Source: Cohnella terricola
Lineage (GTDB): Bacteria; Bacillota; Bacilli; Paenibacillales; Paenibacillaceae
Length of the DNA stretch: 64,000 nucleotides
NCBI RefSeq assembly: GCF_007786475.1
Contig: NZ_VNJJ01000011.1
Location: 1-64,000, forward strand
Direction of reading: 5' to 3'
This document shows positions 57,301 through 64,000 of the stretch, piece after piece (position 1 is the stretch's first letter; each line of letters begins with the position of its first letter). Under the pieces are notes generated by a model, which saw only the letters and a list, made by a program, of their open reading frames with translations, made no database searches and was not told where the DNA came from. The position numbers and the translations under genes are program-made.

Positions 57301-58697
57301 ATGTTGTAAGGAATCGGTTCGTGCGGATTTACGAATGTCTCGAAACGGTCAATCTCCTGTCCGCCGCGCATCTTGACTCCCGCAAGTTCGATGATCTTAT
57401 TGTCCGTGACCGATAAGCCGGTCGTCTCGATATCGAACACGACGTATTCGGCGTCCGCTAAGCTTTGTTCTCTCGGCTGGAGCACCATCGGAACCGCGTC
57501 ATTGACGATGTTCGCTTCGACGCCGTACATGACTTTGATGCCATGCTTCTTGCCGGCTTTCGCCGCGTCGGGATAACATTGCACATTCGCATGATCGGTA
57601 ACCGCGATCGCTTTATGTCCCCATTTCGCCGCCGTCTTGATATATGCATCTACCGAGGTGACCGCGTCCATCGTGCTCATCGTCGTATGCAGATGAAATT
57701 CGACCCGCTTCTCCTCCGCCGTATCCTTCGGTTCGGGCGGCGCCGGAATTTCCCGTATGTCGTTCGGGAACATAACCAGCTCGGGGGGATTAAGAAAGCG
57801 GTCATACTCGATTTTTCCCCGCATTTTCACCCACTTGCCGTTGGCGAGCAGACTGAGCATCTTGATATCTTCTTTATTTTTGCCGAAGATCTTGATCGAC
57901 AAGGAATCCGTAAAATCAGTAATATAACATTGGAATAACGTGCTGCCCGTTCGCAGCTCCTTCGTCTCCAACCCGAAAATGACGCCTTGAACCGTTACCT
58001 TCTTCTCTTCTTCGCGAATCTCCTGAATCGGCACGGGCGGCTCTTTAATCTCGTAGCCATGCTGCAGCACTTGCGGCGCTTCGCCTTCCTCGACCGCTGG
58101 TGCTTCTTCCCGCGCGCTAGCCATAATCTGCTCGATTGCGGCGCGGTTCTCTTCTTCGATCTTCTGCGTAAATTCCGTATACGTGTCCGCCCGCGGTTCG
58201 CCGACGGTCAGCTTCACGCGGAACGAACGCCGAAAACACTCTTCGAAATAGTTGGCAGCATGCGTATCGATCTCTTTTTTGCGGGCCAATTCGAGGTTCG
58301 TCTCGTTCAACAAAGCAATCGTCAGCACTCCGCTAGAGTAGCCGACATCCGCTTTCGCCAGCCATCCGTTGACCGAAGCGACTTCCTGCTGCAGACGTTC
58401 CACGAAAGCCAGCCAATATTCGCGCACGATCGTTTCCGTTGCGACCTCTTGCGAATAATCGACGGCGAGCGAGATATCCGCAATATGTCCGAGCTTCGTT
58501 CTGATCCGTTCGTTCAATCCTATGTAAATCGATCTAGGAAGCAGAGCTTTCTTGCCGATATGGATCGTCCACTGTTTGCGGGAACGGCTAATTTCCACCT
58601 TCTCGATATGTCCGTCCCGAAAATGCTGCCCCAGCCACTCGGTCGGCAACTCCGCCTGCTGTAGCAGAACCTCGAACCGTTTGCGTCTATCATCCAT
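54393..58697 (-). CDS. polC: DNA polymerase III alpha subunit, PolC type
   Basis: A 1434-aa Gram-positive replicative polymerase. In order: N-terminal domain, OB fold (about 240-320, VTVQGVIFGLETKELRTGST), PHP domain (RVEFHLHTTMSTMDAV, about 335-), inserted 3'-5' exonuclease with VFDIETTG (about 415-585), palm with PDIDLNFSGEYQP (about 960), and helix-hairpin-helix/C-terminal part (FGAIAGVGENAARNIAASRE). The start is uncertain: the ATG at 58697 follows GGGGG, but the GTG at 58712 follows AGAGAGG. Complete and intact. Confidence 0.97.
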   Translation of the reverse strand: MDDRRKRFEVLLQQAELPTEWLGQHFRDGHIEKVEISRSRKQWTIHIGKKALLPRSIYIGLNERIRTKLGHIADISLAVDYSQEVATETIVREYWLAFVERLQQEVASVNGWLAKADVGYSSGVLTIALLNETNLELARKKEIDTHAANYFEECFRRSFRVKLTVGEPRADTYTEFTQKIEEENRAAIEQIMASAREEAPAVEEGEAPQVLQHGYEIKEPPVPIQEIREEEKKVTVQGVIFGLETKELRTGSTLFQCYITDFTDSLSIKIFGKNKEDIKMLSLLANGKWVKMRGKIEYDRFLNPPELVMFPNDIREIPAPPEPKDTAEEKRVEFHLHTTMSTMDAVTSVDAYIKTAAKWGHKAIAVTDHANVQCYPDAAKAGKKHGIKVMYGVEANIVNDAVPMVLQPREQSLADAEYVVFDIETTGLSVTDNKIIELAGVKMRGGQEIDRFETFVNPHEPIPYNIQQLTNITDEMVKDAPELEPKLKEFIAFVGDAVLVAHNARFDIGFMQHACKQFGLPPIANPALDTLELARYLYPKMKNHRLNTLASLYKVSLENHHRAIDDTIALGGILNGLLKDIQAKGINELHVLNDLNDMSWKTTRPFHCGIYALNAIGKKNLYKLISLSHTEYFNRVACIPKSKLIEYREGLLVISGCEKGELFETVLNKSQEEAEEVAEFYDVLEIQPLDFYMHLLDKGLVSSRASLEEALRRIVRIGEKLTKPVIATGNVHYLNPREKIFRDITIHGITGFSPLKDQRKPDAHFRTTTEMLEEFKFLGDGKAYEVVVTNTSELADRFEEIKLFPDELFTPIIEGADDEIRDTCYATARSMYGEELPEVVTARLEKELVPIIKFGFSANYLISERLVKKSNQDGYLVGSRGSVGSSVVATFLGISEVNPLPAHYLCRNPECKHSEWFLDGSVPSGFDLPNKLCPECGTVMRGEGQDIPFETFLGFKGDKVPDIDLNFSGEYQPHAHNYTKVLFSERSVFRAGTIGTVAEKTAFGFTKKYEEEHNKSWRGAELNRLAAGCTGVKRSTGQHPGGIVVVPDYMEVEDITPVQYPADDTSAEWKTTHFDYHAFDANLLKLDILGHDDPTMMRMLQDLTGIDPTTIPMNDPKVMSLFNSVEALGVTPQQIRSPVATFGVPEMGTRFVRQMLEETKPSSFADLLQISGLSHGTGVWLGNAQELIKNNTCTIKTVIGCRDDIMLFLIYKAGMDASLAFKITESVRKGKGLTPEWIEEMKRCKVPQWYIDSCLRIEYMFPKAHAAAYVISAVRTAYFKLYNPIEYYATYFSVRAGDFDVELFCQGYDAILKMLLEIEEKGFQATTKEKNMISILEMGLEMTARGFKFKTVDLYRSEATRFIVDGDSLIPPFGAIAGVGENAARNIAASREEGDYLSIEDFQQRSRASKTIVEVLAGLGAFRGLPESNQLMLF

Positions 58698-58925
58698 CGG
58701 CTGCACCCCCACATCCCTCTCTTACTTATGTCGCTATGAAATACAAAAGCTTCCGTGAAAAAGGCCGCCGCGGATTCCAATTCCGCATCCGGACACCGTC
58801 TTCCATCAGAAGCTGACGCTGCGCTTTCTCTCTATTTTACCTGAACGCTATCGAACCATCAATAGAATCTCCAGCGGAAAAATTGACCGGTTATAGGCCC
58901 CCTACGCTTCACGCATCCCAAGTCA

Positions 58926-59540
58926 TTGTGGCAGAATTGTTCGACTTTTTCGAGTTACTCTCTCCGTTTCCCGCTGTCGTGGCAGAATAGTTCGACTTTT
59001 TCGAGTTACTCCTTCCGTTTCCCGCTGCGGTGGCAGAATAGTTCGACTTTTTCGAGTTACTCCTTCCGTTTCCCGTTGCCACAGCAGAATAGTTCGACTT
59101 TTTCGAGTTACTCTCTCCGTTTCCCGCTGCCGTGGCAGAATAGTTCGACTTTTTCGAGTTACTCTCTCCATTCCCCGTTGCCGCAGCAGAATAGTTCGAC
59201 TTTTTCGAGCTACTCTCTGCGTTTGCCGTTGCCACGGCAGAATAGTTCGACTTTTTCGAGTTACTCTCTCCATTTCCCTCTGTCGTGGCAGAGTAGTTCG
59301 ATTTTTTTCGAGTTACTCTCTCCGTTTCCCGCTGCCGTGGCAGAGTAGTTCGACTTTTTCGAGTTACTCTCTCCGTTTCCCGCAGCCGTGGCAGAATAGT
59401 TCGACTTTTTCGAGTTACTCCTTCCGTTTCCCGTTGCCGTAGCAGAATACTTCGACTTTTTCGAGTTACTCCTTCCGTTTCCCGCAGCCGTGGCAGAATA
59501 GTTCGACTTTTTCGAGTTACTCCCTCCGTTCCCGTAGCTA
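58926..59540. repeat. Tandem repeat D, 51-bp unit, 12 copies
   Basis: TTCGACTTTTTCGAG recurs at 58940, 58991, 59042, 59093, 59144, 59195, 59246, 59297, 59349, 59400, 59451 and 59502. All spacings are 51 except one of 52, caused by an extra T at about 59307. Each unit has TCGA on either side of a T-tract plus a GC-rich half (CTCTCTCCGTTTCCCGCTGC type). On the minus strand units read as a 17-residue repeat (SNYSATAAGNGESNSKK), broken at the extra T. Differences among units are mostly non-synonymous, so I do not call a gene. The array fills the gap between proS and polC, beyond the proS terminator. Confidence 0.95.
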
Positions 59541-59544
59541 GCGC

Positions 59545-59579
59545 GAAAAAAAGCCGCCAACTCCATATGGAGTGGCGGC
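59545..59579 (-). terminator. Terminator after proS
   Basis: On the minus strand GCCGCCACTCCAT and ATGGAGTTGGCGGC pair almost perfectly and are followed by TTTTTTTC. Confidence 0.92.
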
Positions 59580-59611
59580 GTGTGCTTCACGCGCTTAGGT
59601 AATATTGTTGC

Positions 59612-61060
59612 TTAATAAGCTCTTGCGAAAACGACCGTGTGCTCCGCTGCGTCACCGCAGACGAGGCATTTCGTTTTATTCTCCGCAGGCTCGAACGGAA
59701 TGTTACGGCTTGTCGCGCCGGTTTCTTCCTTCACCTGCTTCTCGCAAGCGTCGGAACCACACCAGCCCGCCAGAGCGAAGCCTCTCTTCTCTTCCATCGC
59801 CGCTTTGTACTCGTCAAGCGTATCGACCGAGAAGAAATTGTCTTCGCGGAACGTACGCGCGCGTTCGTACATATCGCCATGGATTTGCTCGAGCAGCGAC
59901 TGTACTTCGCCGACCAGATTGTCCAAGGCAACCGATTTCTTCTCGCCGGTAACGCGGGAAACGAGCACGCACTGTCCGTTCTCCAAGTCGCGAGGTCCAA
60001 GCTCGAGACGAATCGGAATCCCGCGCATTTCGTATTCGTTGAACTTCCAGCCCGGGGAGACGTCCGCACGATCGTCGACGCGAACGCGAATGCCCGCGGC
60101 TTTAAGCTGTGCATACAGCTCGTCCGTCTTGCCGATGACGACTTCCCGCGTCTTCGGCGGGCCGATCGGAATCATCACGACTTGGGTCGGCGCGACCTTC
60201 GGTGGCATTACAAGCCCGCGATCGTCCCCGTGAACCATGATGAGCGCGCCGATCAGGCGCGTGCTGACGCCCCATGACGTCGTATGGCAAAATTGCTGCA
60301 CGTTCTCGCGATCCAAGTATTTGATGTCAAACGCAACGGCGAACTTCGTACCCAAGTAATGGGAAGTGCCCGCTTGTACTGCACGCCCGTCTTTCATCAT
60401 CGCTTCAATCGAATACGTGTCCACCGCACCCGCGAAACGCTCGGAAGGCGTCTTCTGCCCTTTGATGACGGGGATGGCCAGCACGTTTTCCACGAAATCC
60501 GTGTAGACGTCGAGCATCTGCATCGTTTCTCTGCGCGCGTCCGCTTCGTCTTCATGCGCGGTATGTCCTTCTTGCCATAGAAACTCGCTAGTCCGTAGGA
60601 ACGGCAGCGTTCTTTTCTCCCAACGAACGACATTCGCCCACTGGTTGATCAAGAGAGGAAGATCGCGGTAGGAATTAATCCACTTCGCGTACATATGGCC
60701 GAACATCGTTTCCGATGTCGGGCGAATCGCCAGCTTCTCTTCAAGCTGCTCGCCACCCGCTTCGGTCACGAAAGGCAGCTCGGGATTAAAGCCTTCGACG
60801 TGCTCCTTCTCTTTCGTGAAGAAACTTTCGGGAATAAACAGTGGGAAATACGCGTTACGGTGCCCCGTTTCCTTAAAGCGTCGATCGAGCTCCTTCTGCA
60901 TATTTTCCCATAGTTCGTACCCGTCCGGCCGAAAAACGATGCAGCCGCGAACCGGCGAATAATCCATTAATTCCGCTTTTTTAATGACGTCGATATACCA
61001 GCGGGAGAAATCCTCTCCTTGCGGCGTAATCTCCGTAACGAATCCTTTATCCTTCGACAT
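59612..61060 (-). CDS. proS: Prolyl-tRNA synthetase, short (archaeal/eukaryotic-like) form
   Basis: A 482-aa class II synthetase charging tRNA-Pro. Features of the ProS type-3 family are a short N-terminus without the bacterial editing insert (EITPQGEDFSRWYIDVIKKA), the motif region RTSEFLWQEGHTAHEDEADA, and the C-terminal CVSC-like region replaced by NKTKCLVCGDAAEHTVVFAR with Cys ligands. B. subtilis has a longer bacterial-type proS at this locus. Between rseP and polC. Confidence 0.95.
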   Translation of the reverse strand: MSKDKGFVTEITPQGEDFSRWYIDVIKKAELMDYSPVRGCIVFRPDGYELWENMQKELDRRFKETGHRNAYFPLFIPESFFTKEKEHVEGFNPELPFVTEAGGEQLEEKLAIRPTSETMFGHMYAKWINSYRDLPLLINQWANVVRWEKRTLPFLRTSEFLWQEGHTAHEDEADARRETMQMLDVYTDFVENVLAIPVIKGQKTPSERFAGAVDTYSIEAMMKDGRAVQAGTSHYLGTKFAVAFDIKYLDRENVQQFCHTTSWGVSTRLIGALIMVHGDDRGLVMPPKVAPTQVVMIPIGPPKTREVVIGKTDELYAQLKAAGIRVRVDDRADVSPGWKFNEYEMRGIPIRLELGPRDLENGQCVLVSRVTGEKKSVALDNLVGEVQSLLEQIHGDMYERARTFREDNFFSVDTLDEYKAAMEEKRGFALAGWCGSDACEKQVKEETGATSRNIPFEPAENKTKCLVCGDAAEHTVVFARAY

Positions 61061-61124
61061 GACGGTTCTCCAACTCCCAGCTTATGCTTCCGAAGTGCGT
61101 TTCTCCCGAAACGCTTGAAGCGGC

Positions 61125-62387
61125 TTAATTTCTTACCAATCCAACAATATCGTTATACGTGACAACGATCATCAGCAGCATGAGCATCGCGAATCCAACC
61201 AAGTGCACCATGCTTTCCCGGTTCGGATCGACCGGCTTGCCCCGTACCGCCTCCAATCCAAGGAACAGAAGACGGCTTCCGTCCAGCGCCGGAATCGGCA
61301 GTAGGTTAAAGATTCCCAAGTACAAGCTGAGCACGCCCGCCCACAAAGTCAATTGAGCCAATCCTTGCTTGGCAATCTCCACGGTAACCTGCGTCGTCTT
61401 CACCGGCCCGCCGAGATCGTCCAGCTTGAACTCTCCAAAAATAAGCTTGCGGAAGCCCTCAAATATACGCTCGGTCATCTCTACCATCGTCGTGCCGGCA
61501 AAGCTGATCGTCTCGCCGACGCCGGGCTTTCGCATCTCTCCGGACGGATAGATGCCGATTTTTCCCGTTGCCGCGTCCGGCGTCACTTTAATCGGCAGTT
61601 CCACTCCGCCCCGTTCCACAATGAGACTTAAAGGCTTTCCTGCCGACGCATTAATCTTGTCTACGAAAGTATTCATATTCCCGCCCACGGGCTCGCCGTT
61701 AATCGATTTTACCCAATCTCCCTTTTCCAGGCCGGATTGGGCGGCCGGAGCACCGGCCACGACGTCGGAGATGTACACTTTCGAGGAATTCTCGACAGGA
61801 ACGCCCTGCAGCACCAAATAGAATGCGAAAAGCACGAAGGCCAGCAGAAAGTTCATGACCGGCCCGGCAAAAATCGATAAGGCGCGCTGCCCTACCGTTT
61901 TGTGACCGAATTGCCGATCGAGCGGCGCGATCTGCGTATCCCTTCCCCTTGCGATGATAAGCGCTTGGGGATGAACCGGGTAACGTTCGACGTCGCCGTC
62001 CAAATCCAAAGCGATGAACAAATCCTTCTCCAAATCAAGCGACTTTACTTCGCCGCGGAGCACGTCCGAGCGTTCATCCAGACGATCCAAGTAAATTCTC
62101 GTGACCGCATTGTCTTTCACTCTTACGGCCAAAGTCTGGCCCGGTTGAACTTCGACCACCTCGGGATCTTCGCCCGCCATGCGCACGAAGCCGCCGATCG
62201 GGAGCAATCGCAGCGTGTAGCGCGTCTCCCCCCGTTTAATGGAGAAGAGCTTTGGCCCGAAGCCAATCGCGAATTCCCGCACGAGAATACCTGCTCTACG
62301 GGCAAAGTAGAAATGACCCCATTCGTGCAAAGAGACGAGCAAAAAGAACATCAGTACGGTCAACAGTGCAACCTGTATGTTTTCCAT
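61125..62387 (-). CDS. rseP: RseP/RasP, site-2 membrane zinc protease
   Basis: A 420-aa intramembrane metalloprotease that cleaves membrane-bound anti-sigma factors and leftover signal peptides. HEWGH at 21-25 in the first helix, a PDZ domain (about 200-280, VVAGAPAAQSGLEKGDWVKS) and the NLLPIPALDGSR motif near 360 are present. ATG 62387 is chosen as GGAAGG/AAAGGGG lies upstream; the frame extends 16 codons further without a ribosome binding site. Confidence 0.95.
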   Translation of the reverse strand: MENIQVALLTVLMFFLLVSLHEWGHFYFARRAGILVREFAIGFGPKLFSIKRGETRYTLRLLPIGGFVRMAGEDPEVVEVQPGQTLAVRVKDNAVTRIYLDRLDERSDVLRGEVKSLDLEKDLFIALDLDGDVERYPVHPQALIIARGRDTQIAPLDRQFGHKTVGQRALSIFAGPVMNFLLAFVLFAFYLVLQGVPVENSSKVYISDVVAGAPAAQSGLEKGDWVKSINGEPVGGNMNTFVDKINASAGKPLSLIVERGGVELPIKVTPDAATGKIGIYPSGEMRKPGVGETISFAGTTMVEMTERIFEGFRKLIFGEFKLDDLGGPVKTTQVTVEIAKQGLAQLTLWAGVLSLYLGIFNLLPIPALDGSRLLFLGLEAVRGKPVDPNRESMVHLVGFAMLMLLMIVVTYNDIVGLVRN

Positions 62388-62503
62388 CCTTCCAACCCCT
62401 TTGTAAATCGAAAGACCGGCGACATCCGCCAACATCTCGAAACGGCTGATCTTAGATTAACATTATTCTCCGCGCCGATTCAAGGGAATACTCCTGAGGG
62501 AGG

Positions 62504-63646
62504 TTACCGGTACGACGCCGCTTCGGTTCGCGCCCAGTCATCCGCCTCCAGAATCGCTTCAAGAGTCGGCGACGGAACGGAAGAATGCTTACTTAGCGCC
62601 ATCTCGATCGTATCTTCGATCGCAAGAAAAGAGATTTCTCCTCGCAGAAAACGGGCGACCGCTACTTCGTTCGCCGCATTGAATACGGTCGTCGCCGTTC
62701 CTCCGCTGCGTCCGGCCTCGTATGCGAGTCGCAGGCAAGGATAACGTTCAAGGTTCATCTCCCGGAAATGTAGCGTCCCTTGCTTCAGCAAGTCGAGCGG
62801 CGATGCGGGCGAAGCCACCCGCTCCGGATACGTCAGCGCGTATTGGATCGGCACCCGCATGTCGGGGTTGCCTAGCTGCGCCATTACGCTTGTATCGGTG
62901 AATTCCACCATCGAATGCACGATGCTTTCCGGATGAAGCACGACGTCGATCTGATCGTAAGGCAGGCCGAACAGCCAATGCGCCTCGATAACCTCTAACC
63001 CTTTGTTCGCCATCGTGGCCGAATCGATCGTCACTTTTGCACCCATGCTCCAGTTCGGATGTTTTAAGGCATCTTCCACGGTCACGTTCTTGAGCTGATC
63101 CCGACTTAAATCGCGAAAGCTGCCTCCGGATGCCGTCACGATCAACCGTTTAATCGCTTTGGCGTTCTCGCCGTTCAGACACTGGAAGATCGCGGAATGC
63201 TCGCTGTCCACCGGCAGGATCGATACGCCTTTCTCCCGGGCTCGCTGCATAACCAGATGTCCGGCAGTGACGAGCGTCTCCTTATTGGCCAGACCGATAT
63301 CCGCTCCCGCTTCGATCGCGGCAAGCGTAGAGGTAAGGCCCAAGCTCCCGACCAGCGCGCAGACGACGTAGTTCGCGCCCGCTTCGCTTGCGACTTGCTT
63401 AAGCCCAGTCTCACCCGAAACGACGATGACATCGGCGGGCACTTCCGAGCGAATTCGATCCTCGAGTGCTCGCTCCTCGACGGAAATCCATTTAGGCTTG
63501 AATTGCCTCGCCTGCTCAAGCAGCAAATCCACGTTGCTGCCGGCTGCCAGGCCGACGACTTCATAGCGCTCCGGCTGTCTGGATATGACATCGAGCGTCT
63601 GGGTGCCTATTGAACCCGTACTGCCGAGTACGGCGATTTTTTTCAT
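62504..63646 (-). CDS. dxr: 1-deoxy-D-xylulose-5-phosphate reductoisomerase
   Basis: A 380-aa enzyme of the MEP isoprenoid pathway making MEP from DXP with NADPH. The NADPH motif [12 protein letters not shown] (8-19), the metal-binding [13 protein letters not shown] and the substrate segment TASGGSFRD are present. Order cdsA-dxr-rseP-proS-polC is conserved. Confidence 0.97.
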   Translation of the reverse strand: MKKIAVLGSTGSIGTQTLDVISRQPERYEVVGLAAGSNVDLLLEQARQFKPKWISVEERALEDRIRSEVPADVIVVSGETGLKQVASEAGANYVVCALVGSLGLTSTLAAIEAGADIGLANKETLVTAGHLVMQRAREKGVSILPVDSEHSAIFQCLNGENAKAIKRLIVTASGGSFRDLSRDQLKNVTVEDALKHPNWSMGAKVTIDSATMANKGLEVIEAHWLFGLPYDQIDVVLHPESIVHSMVEFTDTSVMAQLGNPDMRVPIQYALTYPERVASPASPLDLLKQGTLHFREMNLERYPCLRLAYEAGRSGGTATTVFNAANEVAVARFLRGEISFLAIEDTIEMALSKHSSVPSPTLEAILEADDWARTEAASYR

Positions 63647-63693
63647 GACTGCTCCTCCGCTTGCTCTTTATCTTTATGTAACCAAGGACGAGT

Positions 63694-64000
63694 TTATCCT
63701 GCCAATAATCCGATTAAATGAACGAAAGGAAACACGATCAGCCAGCTATCCATCCGGTCCAGCACGCCTCCGTGCCCCGGCAGCAGCCGTCCGGAATCTT
63801 TCACTCCGCGGAAACGCTTGTAAGCGGATTGCACAAGATCCCCCAATTGCCCTGCGACAGCCGCCGTTAAGCCGATAAGCGCCGCTCTGCCATATCCGAC
63901 CCATTCCGGTTCGAAAAACGCGAAGATCAAGCCGACGATCACGGCTATGACCAGTCCCCCGAGAGCGCCTTCAATCGTTTTGTTCGGACTGATCGACGGC
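63694..64000 (-). CDS. cdsA: CdsA, phosphatidate cytidylyltransferase (C-terminal part)
   Basis: The C-terminal 101 codons of an integral membrane enzyme making CDP-diacylglycerol; the start lies beyond the window. The PSISPNKTIEGALGGL and AVAGQLGDLVQSAYKRFRGV motifs are characteristic, followed by KDSGRLLPGHGGVLDRMDSW with metal-binding Asp residues. Three hydrophobic stretches. It supplies the substrate of PgsA. Confidence 0.95.
   Translation of the reverse strand, partial: PSISPNKTIEGALGGLVIAVIVGLIFAFFEPEWVGYGRAALIGLTAAVAGQLGDLVQSAYKRFRGVKDSGRLLPGHGGVLDRMDSWLIVFPFVHLIGLLAG

Noticed and set aside
58909-59590. Minus- and plus-strand repeat proteins in the 51-bp array near polC
   Set aside because: The minus frame is broken by an extra T at about 59307, its start lies inside the proS terminator, unit differences are mostly non-synonymous, and both strands are equally open.

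Overview
The window looks like a chromosome segment of an endospore-forming Firmicute, most likely of the Paenibacillus/Cohnella group (inference). Sporulation genes are spread through it (spoVS, spoIIIE/ftsK, sleB, dpaA/dpaB, rodZ-like). Base composition is moderately GC-rich. Gene order from about 6.5 kb to the right end follows, in reverse, the Bacillus subtilis block polC-nusA-infB-pnp-dpaAB-dapGA-spoIIIE-ymfFHIJK-pgsA-cinA-recA-rny-ymdB-spoVS-miaB-ricA. Almost every gene is on the minus strand, so transcription runs right to left.

Region by region: (1) 1-2.1 kb is an accessory island. It holds a tyrosine recombinase with an unusual N-terminal extension, followed by AT-rich unknown genes separated by a 187-bp palindromic element whose arms resemble integron attC R and L boxes. 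I read it as the start of an integron-like cassette array cut by the window edge. (2) 2.2-5.6 kb is a biotin ECF uptake locus: EcfA, an EcfA-EcfT fusion and a divergent BioY under a BirA-type operator. (3) 5.7-13.7 kb holds a spore-coat-like unknown protein, small ORFs, ricA, miaB, a PduL-family acyltransferase, 2-oxoacid:ferredoxin oxidoreductase korAB, a dipeptidase and spoVS. (4) 13.8-24.8 kb holds ymdB, rny, recX, recA (with LexA box and promoter), cinA, pgsA, rimO, yajQ, a rodZ-like gene and DUF3388/DUF3243 genes. (5) 24.9-32.3 kb holds an SDR reductase, two M16 peptidase homologues, sleB, spoIIIE/ftsK and ylzJ. (6) 32.3-38.8 kb holds a TepA/ClpP-like protease, RNase J and the dapA-dapG-dpaB-dpaA lysine/dipicolinate operon. 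(7) 38.8-39.86 kb is a 1-kb intergenic zone of four different tandem-repeat families. (8) 39.9-54.2 kb is the translation/RNA block: dut, an M16 peptidase, a polysaccharide deacetylase, pnp, rpsO, ribF, truB, nrnA, rbfA, infB, ylxQ, rnpM/ylxR, nusA, rimP. (9) 54.4-64 kb holds polC, a second 51-bp tandem array, proS, rseP, dxr and a truncated cdsA.

Most of the core is ordinary. The parts worth a second look are the integron-like left edge, the tandem arrays (two unrelated arrays share a 51-bp period), a dpaA gene that appears to start at AUA, the EcfA-EcfT fusion, and a possible unannotated reading frame directly after ricA.
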